From Sphingobacteriia bacterium (GTDB taxonomy: Bacteria > Bacteroidota > Bacteroidia > Chitinophagales > Chitinophagaceae): a stretch of DNA of 64,000 nt. Each line of letters starts with the position of its first letter. Position 1 is the stretch's first letter. The translations under genes and the position numbers were made by a program. This document shows positions 9,999 to 18,438 of the stretch, in pieces. A model generated the notes under the pieces. It had not been told where the DNA came from, did no database searches, and saw only the letters and a list, made by a program, of their open reading frames with translations. The stretch is taken from NCBI GenBank assembly GCA_017304675.1, contig JAFKLS010000021.1, positions 124,001-188,000 on the forward strand, read 5' to 3'.

Positions 9999-10625
9999 AT
10001 GAACATTTTAATTGGAGACGATCACAGCGTAGTTAGAAAAGGGCTACGGGCTATTTTAAAAGATTCATTCCATGATGCTTTTATAGAAGAAGCTACAGAT
10101 GGAGTAGACATTATAAAAAAAGCCATTGAAAAAAACTGGGATATCATTATCTCCGATATTTCTATGCCGCACAAAACCGGCCTGGAAGTTTTGAAAGAAA
10201 TAAAATATATAAGCCCCAGAACACCTGTTTTAATATTAAGCGTACATTCTCCCGACCAATATGCAGTAAGATGCCTTAAAGCAGGCGCTGCCGGTTATTT
10301 AACCAAAGAAAGTGCACCTGAAGAACTGGTAAAAGCGGTTAAACATATTTTAGCCGGCAGAAAATATATCAGCTCCGAAGTTGCAGAACTTTTGGTAGAC
10401 CATCATTCATTGGAAACAGATGGTAACCTGCACGATTCATTATCTGATAGGGAGTTTGAAGTATTAAAACTCATAGCATCGGGTAAAACCATTTCAGAAA
10501 TTGCCGAGCATCTTGTATTAAGTATTAATACCATTAGCACTTACAGGGGAAGAATATTAGAGAAAATGAAAATGCGCACCAATGCCGAACTAACCAAATA
10601 TGCGGTTACCAATAATCTTATCTAA
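9999..10625 (+). CDS. LuxR/NarL-family response regulator (second pair)
   Basis: A 208-residue regulator with acidic pair Asp7-Asp8, phosphoacceptor Asp53 in ISDISMPH, and Lys in YLTKES. The LuxR helix-turn-helix contains LSDREFEVLKLIASGKTISE and SINTISTYRGRILEKM. It shares length and most motifs with the regulator at 5550-6176, so the two pairs probably arose by duplication. The DNA-contacting helices are almost the same, so overlapping target sites are possible. A terminator follows at 10650. Confidence 0.95.
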   Translation: MNILIGDDHSVVRKGLRAILKDSFHDAFIEEATDGVDIIKKAIEKNWDIIISDISMPHKTGLEVLKEIKYISPRTPVLILSVHSPDQYAVRCLKAGAAGYLTKESAPEELVKAVKHILAGRKYISSEVAELLVDHHSLETDGNLHDSLSDREFEVLKLIASGKTISEIAEHLVLSINTISTYRGRILEKMKMRTNAELTKYAVTNNLI

Positions 10626-10649
10626 ACGATAGGTGCAGGTAACCCATAA

Positions 10650-10684
10650 TATAAAAGGCAATAACATGGTTATTGCCTTTTATA
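10650..10684. terminator. Bidirectional terminator between convergent genes
   Basis: A 16-base perfect stem (10650-10665 with 10669-10684) closes on a 3-base loop. It carries A-rich and T-rich arms, so it can stop transcription from both the regulator and the convergent proline dehydrogenase. Confidence 0.85.
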
Positions 10685-10692
10685 ATTCAGTA

Positions 10693-11880
10693 TTACATTT
10701 TTCTTCGGAGTAATTCTTTTTTTATCAATGCCAGCTCTCTTCCGGTTTGACCGGCAACACTGGTATTCTCCTGAGCCCTTCGCATTAAATAAGGGATAAC
10801 GTCTTTAATAGGTCCAAATGGAAGGTATTTACTTACGCTGCACCCTTCTTTAGCCAGGTTAAAAGTAATGTTATCGCTCATACCGTAAAGCTGAGAGAAG
10901 TGCACATGAGGATGGTTCAAAGGCAAGCCATTATTTTTTAATAGTTGAACCGCTTTTAAATTGCTTGCCTCATTATGACTTGCAACAATAATGGCTATTT
11001 TGTCTAAATGTTCTATACAGTAAGCTGTGGCAGTATCAAAGTCTTCATCTGTTGCTGCTTTATCAGCCTGAATAGGCGATGCATAGCCTTTTTGAGATGC
11101 CCTTGCCCTTTCTTTTTCCATATAAGCTCCACGCACAAGCTTCATACCTAAAATAAAGTTTTCTTGTATTGCAATTCTGTGAGACATTTTTAAGAATTCC
11201 AGCCTATCGTGCCTGTATAGTTGAATAGTGTTATAAACAATGGCCCTTTCTTTATTAAAAACAGCCATCATTTCCGTTGTTAACCTGTCAATCGGGTCTT
11301 GAATCCAACTTTCTTCAGCATCTATTAATACTCCAATATTTTTTTCAGCAGCCACCTCGCATATCCTGTACATCCTATCCCGTACACGATCCCATTCGTC
11401 CATCTCCATTTCGTGGTCATGTATACCGCTTCTTAGTCTTGGCGCCTCATCTAATGTTTGTAACAAGCCAAATCTTGCCAGGCCGGTTATTTTTACGCTG
11501 ATGAAAGGTATATTATGCCGGGTTGCGGCGTATTCAATTACCTTAATAAACTGTTCGGTAGCATACTCAAAATCTACTTCACTTTCTTTACCTTCTACTC
11601 CGTAATCTAAAATAACCTGAACGCCATATTTACCTAATAAATCGCCTATTAAAGCCGTTTCTTCCAGCGTTTCACCTCCTACAAATTGTTTGAAGATGGT
11701 ACTCCTCACAATTTTATTTATTAAAGGCAGCTTACCTCTTATTAATAAAGGCGTAAGCCTGGTGCCTACAGGTACAAAAAGGGGATATCCCATTGTAGAA
11801 AATAAAAACCTGGATTGCTTTAATTCCTTATCGCTCTTATAGGCAAAAGCCGTTGCTGTATCATCAAAAGAAATGCTCAT
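10693..11880 (-). CDS. Proline dehydrogenase (FAD-dependent)
   Basis: Proline dehydrogenase oxidises proline to pyrroline-5-carboxylate and passes electrons to FAD and the quinone pool. The 395-residue product shows the family motifs GMKLVRGAYMEKER, the substrate-side LPFGPIKDVIPYLMRRAQENTS near the C-terminus, and IVASHNEAS. It is the single-domain form without an aldehyde dehydrogenase part. I chose the ATG at 11880 (MSISFDDT). The longer open frame to 11970 would overlap the terminator of the upstream receptor gene and adds residues not expected in the family. Confidence 0.9.
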   Translation of the reverse strand: MSISFDDTATAFAYKSDKELKQSRFLFSTMGYPLFVPVGTRLTPLLIRGKLPLINKIVRSTIFKQFVGGETLEETALIGDLLGKYGVQVILDYGVEGKESEVDFEYATEQFIKVIEYAATRHNIPFISVKITGLARFGLLQTLDEAPRLRSGIHDHEMEMDEWDRVRDRMYRICEVAAEKNIGVLIDAEESWIQDPIDRLTTEMMAVFNKERAIVYNTIQLYRHDRLEFLKMSHRIAIQENFILGMKLVRGAYMEKERARASQKGYASPIQADKAATDEDFDTATAYCIEHLDKIAIIVASHNEASNLKAVQLLKNNGLPLNHPHVHFSQLYGMSDNITFNLAKEGCSVSKYLPFGPIKDVIPYLMRRAQENTSVAGQTGRELALIKKELLRRKM

Positions 11881-11951
11881 ACTAACGCTTGTTCGTGACA
11901 CGAATATCGGATGCAAAAGGAAATTAAAAAAATGCATTTTATTATGAATCA

Positions 11952-11986
11952 ATAAAAAAGCGCTATGCAAAAAATTGCATAACGCT
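11952..11986 (-). terminator. Terminator of the thiamine-linked receptor gene
   Basis: On the minus strand AGCGTTATGCAA pairs with TTGCATAGCGCT across a 4-base loop, with one mismatch, and is followed by TTTTTTATT. It separates the receptor gene from proline dehydrogenase. Confidence 0.85.
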
Positions 11987-12010
11987 TCGCTAATAAAAGC
12001 AGGGGGTTAG

Positions 12011-14386
12011 CTACAGTTTTATATTCAGAGAGAGCATACAATTGGTTGCGGCCATAGGGAAATAACTGTTCTCCGTACTTAAGGCTCCATTTGAAATGTA
12101 TGAATAAGTGTATCCGTTGGGTTCATATTTTCTGTTAAACAGGTTGTTTACCTGCAAAATAATATCCGCCTGTTTAATCGTATTCCCCCTCAATGTCCAG
12201 TTTAACCGGGCATCTTGTGTATAAAATGCACTCAAAGATCTTTGATTGTTTTGGGCATTATCCATGTACTGCTTGCTCACATATTTTCCTGTTACTGCCA
12301 ACACAAGGTTCTTTACAGGCAAAATATTCAATGTTATACCACTGATGATATTGGGTGAAAATGAAATGTCGGTATGGGTATGTTTTACAGCGTTTTGAAG
12401 GCCGTTATCATAATTATCAATATACTCAGTATACTCTTTAATCTTGTTTCTGCTAAAAGTAATGTTTCCTGCAGCATTGAGCCAGCTTGCAAAATTGTAG
12501 CCCGCCTGTAATTCTAACCCCAATCTATAGCTGTTCGGCACATTGGTTCTAGTGTAAGCACCTACATCATTAATCTGGCCGGTTAGTACCAGCTGATTTT
12601 TGTACTGCATATAATAGAGGTTTGCGCCCCAAAAGCCATGAACAAAACGTTGCTCCGCCCCTAACTCAAAATCGTTCAGGTATTCTGCCTGCGGCTGGTT
12701 GGCAAGGCTTGCCTGAAAATCATCACGGTTGGGTTCTTTGCGGCCCATAGCATAACTAAAATAGGCCTGGTAGGTTCCTTTTGTATAAGTGATTCCCGCT
12801 TTTGGATTAATAAAATGAAAGTCTCTTGCCACATTTAAGCCGGCAGCACCTTCAAAACCTGTCATTCTATGGTAAACACTCCTGTATTGTATATCGGCAA
12901 AGGTTTTCCATTCGTTATTTAATTGATGCTGCCATTTTATATACATATTCTCATCGGTTTTAAGTGCAGGATATTTATAGTACTGATAGTTATCTGTAAC
13001 CCCTCCATTTTTGGCCCAAAGGATGTTACCAAAATGGGAGCCGTCGTATCTTGTCCATCCGCCTCCGATATTTACTTCATCTTTGGCATGTTTGTATTGT
13101 AAAGAAGCTATCTGGCCATAAAAATAATTATCCAGCCATCTGTCCCTTATCAGGTCTGTTTTGGTAATTACCGTACTTCCTGCAACAACATTTGGTAAAC
13201 CATAATCATTATATAACTGATCTGCTTTATATTCTTCGTAATACCCCCTTCCATAAGTTAAGAAGTTGGAAATATTCAAACTCCATTTTTGATTGAATGC
13301 ATGGTTAATAAAGAGCTGATAATGATCTTGCTGATAATTATCGGTTTGATTCCCATAAGGCGTTCCGGCCTTTTCTGTACCTGCAGGATTATATGTTCTG
13401 TCTGTTGCCAGTAAATAATCGGGTACACCATACCAGGCCTGATAAGTTTTTTCTTTTCCTGAAAAAATATTAAAGCGAACCGAAGTTTTATCGTTAATAT
13501 AAGCGGTACTAATAGCAAAAGATTTCAGATCAGACCAAGCTCGGTCTATATACCCATCGCTACTAACCCTGCTTAGCCTGGCATCTACCGTAAAATGCCC
13601 GTTTATAAGGCCGGTACCGGCTTTAATGGTATTCTTCCATGTATTAAAAGAGCCGAAGCTATTATTAATTTCTGCATAAGGCTTTTCATTAAACTCGTTG
13701 GTGAGCAAGTTAATGGTTGCCCCTAAAGCACCGGTACCATTGGAAGAAGTGCCTACACCACGCTGTATTTGGATGGAGTTTACGGAAGAAGTAAAATCAG
13801 GCAGGTCAACAAAATAGGTACCATGGCTCTCAGCATCATTATACGGTATGCCATTGAGTGTAACATTTATACGTGTGGCATCAGACCCCCGGATATGCAG
13901 ATAAGTATAGCCAACTCCATTACCGGCATCTGAGCTTACAAATACAGAAGGAGTTTGATTTAGAAGCATGGGCAAATCCTGGCCTGTATTTGTTTTCTCT
14001 ATTTCTTCTTTTGAAATATTTGTTTTTGCAAAAGGCATTTTATTACCAGCCCTTACAGATTTCACTTCTAAAGGTTGCAAAAACAAGGCGATACTTTTTA
14101 GGGTAATCACTAATTCGCCGGAAGATAATGCATCCGGAATCATTTCATAGGCTTCATAGCCAAGACTTTTAACTAAAACAGGAGTTTTTGCCGGCATAAT
14201 GGTTAGTTGCACTTTACCATCATCATCAGTAATAGCCTGTACATTGCCATACTTAACAACAGCCCCGGCAACAGGCTGTTTCGATACACCATCAATAATT
14301 TTGATGTGAATTGTTTTTTTGGATGTTTGTGCAATAACAAACATCATCATTAACAACATAGCGGTTGTTCCCAAAAGCTTTTTCAT
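12011..14386 (-). CDS. TonB-dependent outer-membrane receptor, likely thiamine uptake
   Basis: A 791-residue outer-membrane transporter. It has a signal peptide (about residues 1-19), a carboxypeptidase-regulatory-like domain (about 25-105), a plug domain (about 120-230, including LHIRGSDATRINVTLNGIPYNDAESHG and QRGVGTSSNGTGALGATINL), and a long beta-barrel. The substrate call comes from the regulator, not the protein. A TPP riboswitch lies directly upstream at 14459-14540, the arrangement known for thiamine-regulated receptors in Bacteroidota. It is transcribed alone and ends at the terminator at 11952-11986. The inner-membrane partner is not in this window. Confidence 0.88.
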   Translation of the reverse strand: MKKLLGTTAMLLMMMFVIAQTSKKTIHIKIIDGVSKQPVAGAVVKYGNVQAITDDDGKVQLTIMPAKTPVLVKSLGYEAYEMIPDALSSGELVITLKSIALFLQPLEVKSVRAGNKMPFAKTNISKEEIEKTNTGQDLPMLLNQTPSVFVSSDAGNGVGYTYLHIRGSDATRINVTLNGIPYNDAESHGTYFVDLPDFTSSVNSIQIQRGVGTSSNGTGALGATINLLTNEFNEKPYAEINNSFGSFNTWKNTIKAGTGLINGHFTVDARLSRVSSDGYIDRAWSDLKSFAISTAYINDKTSVRFNIFSGKEKTYQAWYGVPDYLLATDRTYNPAGTEKAGTPYGNQTDNYQQDHYQLFINHAFNQKWSLNISNFLTYGRGYYEEYKADQLYNDYGLPNVVAGSTVITKTDLIRDRWLDNYFYGQIASLQYKHAKDEVNIGGGWTRYDGSHFGNILWAKNGGVTDNYQYYKYPALKTDENMYIKWQHQLNNEWKTFADIQYRSVYHRMTGFEGAAGLNVARDFHFINPKAGITYTKGTYQAYFSYAMGRKEPNRDDFQASLANQPQAEYLNDFELGAEQRFVHGFWGANLYYMQYKNQLVLTGQINDVGAYTRTNVPNSYRLGLELQAGYNFASWLNAAGNITFSRNKIKEYTEYIDNYDNGLQNAVKHTHTDISFSPNIISGITLNILPVKNLVLAVTGKYVSKQYMDNAQNNQRSLSAFYTQDARLNWTLRGNTIKQADIILQVNNLFNRKYEPNGYTYSYISNGALSTENSYFPMAATNCMLSLNIKL

Positions 14387-14458
14387 CTTTCTTCATTTTT
14401 TTTCGTTAATAAATTTTGGGAACAGGGATAATGCTGTGAGAAGAAACGAATAAAACAG

Positions 14459-14540
14459 ATACGCCTTCCCTTCGCAGGAATTACCCTGTTCAGGTTCTAC
14501 GGGTATTATCTCAGCTTTTTAAAGCACCCCGAGGAATTGT
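14459..14540 (-). promoter_or_regulatory. TPP riboswitch (THI element)
   Basis: Read on the minus strand, the segment has the conserved THI-box blocks in order: CTCGGGGTGC, then CTGAGATAATACCCG, GAACCTGAACAGGGTAAT, and CCTGCGAAGGGAAGGCG. These blocks are diagnostic of thiamine-pyrophosphate aptamers. It lies about 75 bases before the start of the receptor gene at 14386, so binding of TPP should lower receptor expression. I could not see clearly whether the switch acts on transcription or translation. Confidence 0.96.
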
Positions 14541-14616
14541 GCCGCAAATGTAATGGCAAAGTTTTTAGTTTACTGTAACTTTTTTTACATTCATCCGTTA
14601 CTCTAAAAAATAAATC

Positions 14617-15348
14617 ATGAAACAAACACTCTTTATTCTGTGTTTTATGTTAGGTTTTACAGCAATTAAAAGCCAGGAAACCAAAAATTTGATCTATGAT
14701 ACAAAAGCCGAAAAAAGGGATGTTGAAAGTTTTAATGCTATTGAAGTAGGCAGCGCCATTACATTGTATATATCTCAAGGCAACACCACCGGCGTAGCTG
14801 TTAGTGTAGATGGGGATAGTAACGATAAACTGAAGACAGAAGTAAGGAATGGCACTTTAAAAATATTTGTATCAAACGGGTTTTGGAATAAATGGAATTG
14901 GGGAAATAGCGTAAAGTTAAAGGCTTATGTAACCATTAAGGATCTTGCGAAATTAAATGTAAGCGGAGCCAGCAGAACCATATTAACAGATAAAATCTCA
15001 GTTACCGACCTTAAGGTTACCCTGAGTGGGGCCAGTTCTTTAAAAGGAGATATTGCCGCCTCTAATTTGCTGCTCGATCTGAGCGGAGCATCTACCGCCA
15101 CCATTGGTGGCAATACCCACAATTTAGATGTGAGAGCCAGCGGAGCCAGCAATTTAAAAGCCTATGCTTTGGAAAGTTCATCCTGCTCGGCAGAAGCCAG
15201 TGGCGCATCAGACATCAAGATAACAGTGCTGAAGGAATTTAATAAGATAGAAGCCAGCGGGGCATCGTCTATACGCTATAAAGGAGAAGCCATCATTAAA
15301 AATTTCGAGTCCAGCGGAGCATCTTCCATTAAAAAAGATTCGAAATAA
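14617..15348 (+). CDS. DUF2807 (head GIN domain) exported protein
   Basis: A 243-residue protein with a signal peptide (about residues 1-19) and a DUF2807 domain, predicted to fold as a right-handed beta-helix. About seven repeats of the SGAS motif (SGASRT, SGASSL, SGASTA, SGASNL, SGASDI, SGASSI and so on) run from residue 115 to the C-terminus. The function of the family is not established; it is common in Bacteroidota. It is the last chromosomal gene before the integrated element, and the original tRNA promoter begins just after its stop codon. Confidence 0.8.
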   Translation: MKQTLFILCFMLGFTAIKSQETKNLIYDTKAEKRDVESFNAIEVGSAITLYISQGNTTGVAVSVDGDSNDKLKTEVRNGTLKIFVSNGFWNKWNWGNSVKLKAYVTIKDLAKLNVSGASRTILTDKISVTDLKVTLSGASSLKGDIAASNLLLDLSGASTATIGGNTHNLDVRASGASNLKAYALESSSCSAEASGASDIKITVLKEFNKIEASGASSIRYKGEAIIKNFESSGASSIKKDSK

Positions 15349-15358
15349 TTTAAAAATA

Positions 15359-15390
15359 TTTGGGAGATAACTTTCGTACCCCTACTTTTG
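15359..15390 (+). promoter_or_regulatory. Original promoter of the tRNA-fMet gene, now orphaned
   Basis: TTTG (15359-15362) is followed after 20 bases by TACTTTTG (15383-15390), an exact TAnnTTTG box, 16 bases before the tRNA 5' half. With the element integrated, this promoter reads only the truncated tRNA and then the terminator at 15489. Confidence 0.65.
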
Positions 15391-15406
15391 CTGCCCGATA
15401 ATAAAC

Positions 15407-15443
15407 CGCGAGGTAGAGCAGCGGTAGCTCGTCGGGCTCATAA
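15407..15443 (+). repeat. attL: 37-bp direct repeat equal to the 5' half of tRNA-fMet
   Basis: This copy is identical to 47910-47946. It covers tRNA positions from the first base through the anticodon loop (ending GGGCTCATAA) and then diverges to GGTTGAG, so it cannot make a tRNA. It marks the left junction of the integrated element. Confidence 0.93.
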
Positions 15444-15488
15444 GGTTGAGAATAAAAAAACATAATTTAATAGAACTCTTTATAGATA

Positions 15489-15520
15489 ACCACTTTGGAA
15501 AATTCAAAGTGGTTTTTTTA
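15489..15520 (+). terminator. Terminator just inside the left end of the element
   Basis: ACCACTTTG (about 15489-15497) pairs with CAAAGTGGT across a 7-base loop and is followed by TTTTTTTA. It would end transcripts that start at the orphaned tRNA promoter before they enter the convergent integrase gene. Confidence 0.85.
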
Positions 15521-15525
15521 TGTCC

Positions 15526-15547
15526 GCGCTAGAACTTGGCGCTAGAA
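15526..15547 (+). repeat. Left pair of GCGCTAGAA motifs (candidate integrase arm sites)
   Basis: GCGCTAGAA occurs at 15526-15534 and 15539-15547, 13 bases apart, 83-96 bases inside the left repeat. The same nonamer recurs twice near the right end in the same orientation. Confidence 0.6.
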
Positions 15548-15549
15548 TT

Positions 15550-16800
15550 TTATCCAAATATTTTCACTTTTAAAGCAGCTAATTCAAGAGCTGTTAAAAC
15601 ATCAGGAGCAAGATAGTGGTCACGTAAAACTTTACTTCCACCAGCAGTTGAAATTTTGCTTGTTTCATTCCCCATAATATGATTTGTCCAAGTAAGATAT
15701 GTTTTGCGTAAATGTTTAAGTGTTACTTCTTTTTCAATTCCCGCACCGATACGATAATGAGTAAAAGCATCAGTTAATTTTTCCATTAGCGTACTAATTG
15801 TAAATTCATTTTTCGGGTCAATTAATTTTTCATCTAAACCCATTTTCTCATTCATTCCCATTTCAATTAATAACTTTTCAAAGTCTGCAGTTACCGGAGC
15901 CAATAAGGGTACATCAACCTGTTTCTTTTGTATTCTTTCTACTTTTAAATTTCTGATATAGAAAAACTTTACACCCTGTTCTGAAATATACATATCAGAC
16001 CATTTAAGATTTAAAACTTCTTCCCGACGGCCACCCACAAATAAAAATATTTTGAAAGCATTTTTTAGCCAAGGATAGTACATGTTATCTTTTCTTCCTG
16101 CTTTGGTTGTCTGTTTTAAAGGTGTATAATTATCAACGGCAGTTAAGATGGCATCAAATTCTTCTTTACTTAGGATATCAATATTTTTTTTGGGGACATG
16201 AAGCCTTATACATTCTTTAAAATAGTTCTTCATAATGATGTCCTCAGTATTGATGAGAAAATCAATGAAGGTTTTCAATGATTGGATGGCTTTATTAATT
16301 GTTACGGCCTTATATTTTTCAACCAGTAAGCCATAATAATACGAAACATCATTTCTATTTATTTCATTGGGTCTAATCCACTTAACATGTCTGTTGGTCT
16401 TAATGGATTCATTAAACATCTTGCAATAACCTATAACTTCATTTTTGTGCTTATTGCTTACTTTTTTATGTAAATGTTGGTATTGCGAATTTCCACTTAG
16501 GTAGGTATCATACTTTAAAATCGATTCTGCTAATGTGTAATCATTTCCTTCTCCTGAAATTTCTGAATTTACTTTTTGGACATCTTTATTCTTTTTGAAT
16601 TCGAGAGATTCGATTACTGCATCATCATAATTATCAGCAACCAACATTTTACTTCTATGATGACCTGTTATGGGGTCAATAAAATTGGCACGATAACACC
16701 AGTACTCATAATGATTGCAACCGGTATTATTTTGTCTGCATTTCTTGCACCAGATTTTTATACCATTCCTAATATGTCTTGGGAGTTTTAATTTTTTCAT
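15550..16800 (-). CDS. Tyrosine recombinase (element integrase)
   Basis: A 416-residue tyrosine recombinase, the presumed integrase. The catalytic domain shows the first Arg in GGRREEVLNLKW (about residue 253), His-x-x-Arg in LKHLRKTYLTW (about 361), and the nucleophile Tyr in RDHYLAPDV (about 395). The usual LGH motif before the Tyr is replaced by AGGSKVLRDH, as in some Bacteroidota integrases. The N-terminus has a cysteine cluster (Cys18, Cys21, Cys28, His30, Cys35) that may bind zinc. The gene ends about 100 bases from attL, the usual place for an integrase. It overlaps the upstream small gene by 4 bases. Confidence 0.92.
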   Translation of the reverse strand: MKKLKLPRHIRNGIKIWCKKCRQNNTGCNHYEYWCYRANFIDPITGHHRSKMLVADNYDDAVIESLEFKKNKDVQKVNSEISGEGNDYTLAESILKYDTYLSGNSQYQHLHKKVSNKHKNEVIGYCKMFNESIKTNRHVKWIRPNEINRNDVSYYYGLLVEKYKAVTINKAIQSLKTFIDFLINTEDIIMKNYFKECIRLHVPKKNIDILSKEEFDAILTAVDNYTPLKQTTKAGRKDNMYYPWLKNAFKIFLFVGGRREEVLNLKWSDMYISEQGVKFFYIRNLKVERIQKKQVDVPLLAPVTADFEKLLIEMGMNEKMGLDEKLIDPKNEFTISTLMEKLTDAFTHYRIGAGIEKEVTLKHLRKTYLTWTNHIMGNETSKISTAGGSKVLRDHYLAPDVLTALELAALKVKIFG

Positions 16801-17165
16801 TTCATCATCTCATCTAATAGTCTTTTTTGAAATTCAGTTTTGGGTATAACTCGTGTTGATGGGGGAGTTGTTTCATTCGTTAATTCAATCATCAACATTT
16901 CATACAACTGCTGATTATTTCCACAAACCGTTTGCACTCTTAGTTTCCAATCCTTAGTATATTTTCTTTTGTAGTTGGAAGCAAGAGGAAGTAATAATTG
17001 TGTTTCAACGTCTATGGCGAACACATATTTTCTGGTGTCTTTGTGTATTGTGATATTATTTCGCATTAGCCACTCTTCAATTGCACTTCTTCCAATTTTG
17101 TTTATTCTTTTTCCAACATCTGAGATACTTAATTTAATATCATGATTTCTTTCAAAACTTTTCAT
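16797..17165 (-). CDS. Small protein coupled to the integrase, possible excision factor
   Basis: A 122-residue basic protein. Residues about 10-50 (LSISDVGKRINKIGRSAIEEWLMRNNI) look like a winged or MerR-type helix-turn-helix, but no family is certain. Its stop overlaps the integrase start by 4 bases, so both are made from one message and probably coupled. That position and the small DNA-binding-like fold suggest a recombination directionality factor or an integrase partner. This is inference from context; it could equally be a repressor. Confidence 0.6.
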   Translation of the reverse strand: MKSFERNHDIKLSISDVGKRINKIGRSAIEEWLMRNNITIHKDTRKYVFAIDVETQLLLPLASNYKRKYTKDWKLRVQTVCGNNQQLYEMLMIELTNETTPPSTRVIPKTEFQKRLLDEMMK

Positions 17166-17280
17166 CTAACCATAACCCTTATTCTCAATTATTTTTAAAA
17201 GGGTAGAGAATTATTATCTTATAAAATATAATCAAAAAAAGCTGCAATTCAAAATCAGTTGAAGTATTTTTCTGGAAGTT

Positions 17281-17312
17281 AAAACACAAAAAGACTAGCA
17301 AGAGCCAGTCTT
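17281..17312 (-). terminator. Likely terminator after the zinc-ribbon gene
   Basis: On the minus strand AAGACT (17312-17307) pairs with AGTCTT (17296-17291) across a 10-base loop and is followed by a T-rich tract (TTTTGTGTTTT). Confidence 0.55.
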
Positions 17313-17341
17313 AAATTAAATCGAATTTTAAATTGTATGAT

Positions 17342-17956
17342 TTAATTTTTATTAATAGGATTTGAAAGAAATTTTTCTGCAACTTTTAGTGTTTCAGGTG
17401 TAGTTCCTTTTAGTTTTTTTAAAGTTTCTGTCGTAACACCTTTATTTAATAATTCTTTATGTCCCTTACGAATTAATTGTCTTTTGGCTCTTTCATTGAC
17501 TTTGGCTTTTTCTTCATCATAATCTCCAAACCATGTGCCCCTATAATTATATCCATTTCTACCTGAGCATTTATTCCATGAGCTAATATGATTATGACGA
17601 TAATGCGTAATTAAGTTGGCAAAATACAATGTTGGTTTATCATTTAAAAAAACTGTTTCTAAAAAATCGGATTGTTCGATTTCACTTTTACATAATGGAC
17701 AATCCATTCTTTCTCTTCTTGCTTTTTTTTCTTCTTCCATTCTGATTCTTTCTTCTTTTTCTTGCTGCATTCTTTTTTTGACATCCTCGTCAATTAAATC
17801 ATAATCGATATGTAGAATTCTTTTACAAGAAGGACATTCGACAAATTGATTTGGGTCATTCCCTTTTGTTTTGAAATGGTCATAACATCCAACCAATGAC
17901 ATCCATTCTTCTTCTGTTGCTTCATGATCGCAAAATTTGCAGTATTCAATTGCCAT
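17342..17956 (-). CDS. Zinc-ribbon protein with coiled coil, function unknown
   Basis: A 204-residue protein with three CxxC pairs: CKFCDHE near the start, CPSCKR at about residue 39, and CPLCKS at about 86, plus a His-rich stretch HYRHNHISSWNKCSG. A charged coiled coil (about residues 55-84) joins the second and third. The pattern suggests a metal-stabilised nucleic-acid or protein-binding factor. I know no family. It ends the minus-strand replication-type module of the element, with its own terminator. Confidence 0.62.
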   Translation of the reverse strand: MAIEYCKFCDHEATEEEWMSLVGCYDHFKTKGNDPNQFVECPSCKRILHIDYDLIDEDVKKRMQQEKEERIRMEEEKKARRERMDCPLCKSEIEQSDFLETVFLNDKPTLYFANLITHYRHNHISSWNKCSGRNGYNYRGTWFGDYDEEKAKVNERAKRQLIRKGHKELLNKGVTTETLKKLKGTTPETLKVAEKFLSNPINKN

Positions 17957-18013
17957 AAATTTATTTGTTCAGTTTGACCCCTGTCCTCGGGTTTAATTAT
18001 TAATATTTTTGAT

Positions 18014-18370
18014 TTAATTTTTATTTTGAACTTCTTCAACAATATTTTTTCCAACAAAATACATTGCTGCTGTAAATGGTTTTAATAACAAACTGATTCC
18101 ATGTTGTTTCTTTTGTATCCAATTGAATAAATAATATGTGTATTCATACAGGGATACGAATTGTTTATGTGTTATATCTGAACAAACCATAACTCCGTAT
18201 CCAGGCTCTTGGTTTGTATTTCTAAGTTTTAAATAGTCATTAATTATTGTCCCATCATAATTGAACTCCAGTATTAGATGTAAGCCGTTAGCGTCGCTGT
18301 AGTATGTTTTCACACCATGTAAGTCATCGACTATTTTTTCTAAATCGGGTATAAAAATTTCTCTTTTCAT
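18014..18370 (-). CDS. Hypothetical protein of the element
   Basis: A 118-residue soluble protein with no recognised domain. The first 70 residues read as alternating beta strands (VDDLHGVKTYYSDANGLHLILEFNYDG). The C-terminal part has a hydrophobic helix (LLLKPFTAAMYFVGKNIVEEV). Base composition and strand match its neighbours, which supports a real gene. It lies 58 bases before the zinc-ribbon gene. Confidence 0.5.
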   Translation of the reverse strand: MKREIFIPDLEKIVDDLHGVKTYYSDANGLHLILEFNYDGTIINDYLKLRNTNQEPGYGVMVCSDITHKQFVSLYEYTYYLFNWIQKKQHGISLLLKPFTAAMYFVGKNIVEEVQNKN

Positions 18371-18438
18371 TTTTTTTTGTTTTTTTAAATGATAAACTTT
18401 TAAATTTTTAATTCAAAAATTTGAATGCTACCAAATTG

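Noticed and set aside
14925..15152. Antisense frame in the DUF2807 gene
   Set aside because: It arises from the repeated SGAS codons and has no features of its own.
15407..15480. A second tRNA gene at the left repeat
   Set aside because: Only the 5' half is present. After the anticodon loop the sequence no longer pairs, so no cloverleaf can form.
17794..18057. An 87-codon minus-strand frame overlapping the zinc-ribbon gene
   Set aside because: It has lysine/isoleucine-rich low-complexity sequence and runs through the start of a better supported gene in another frame.
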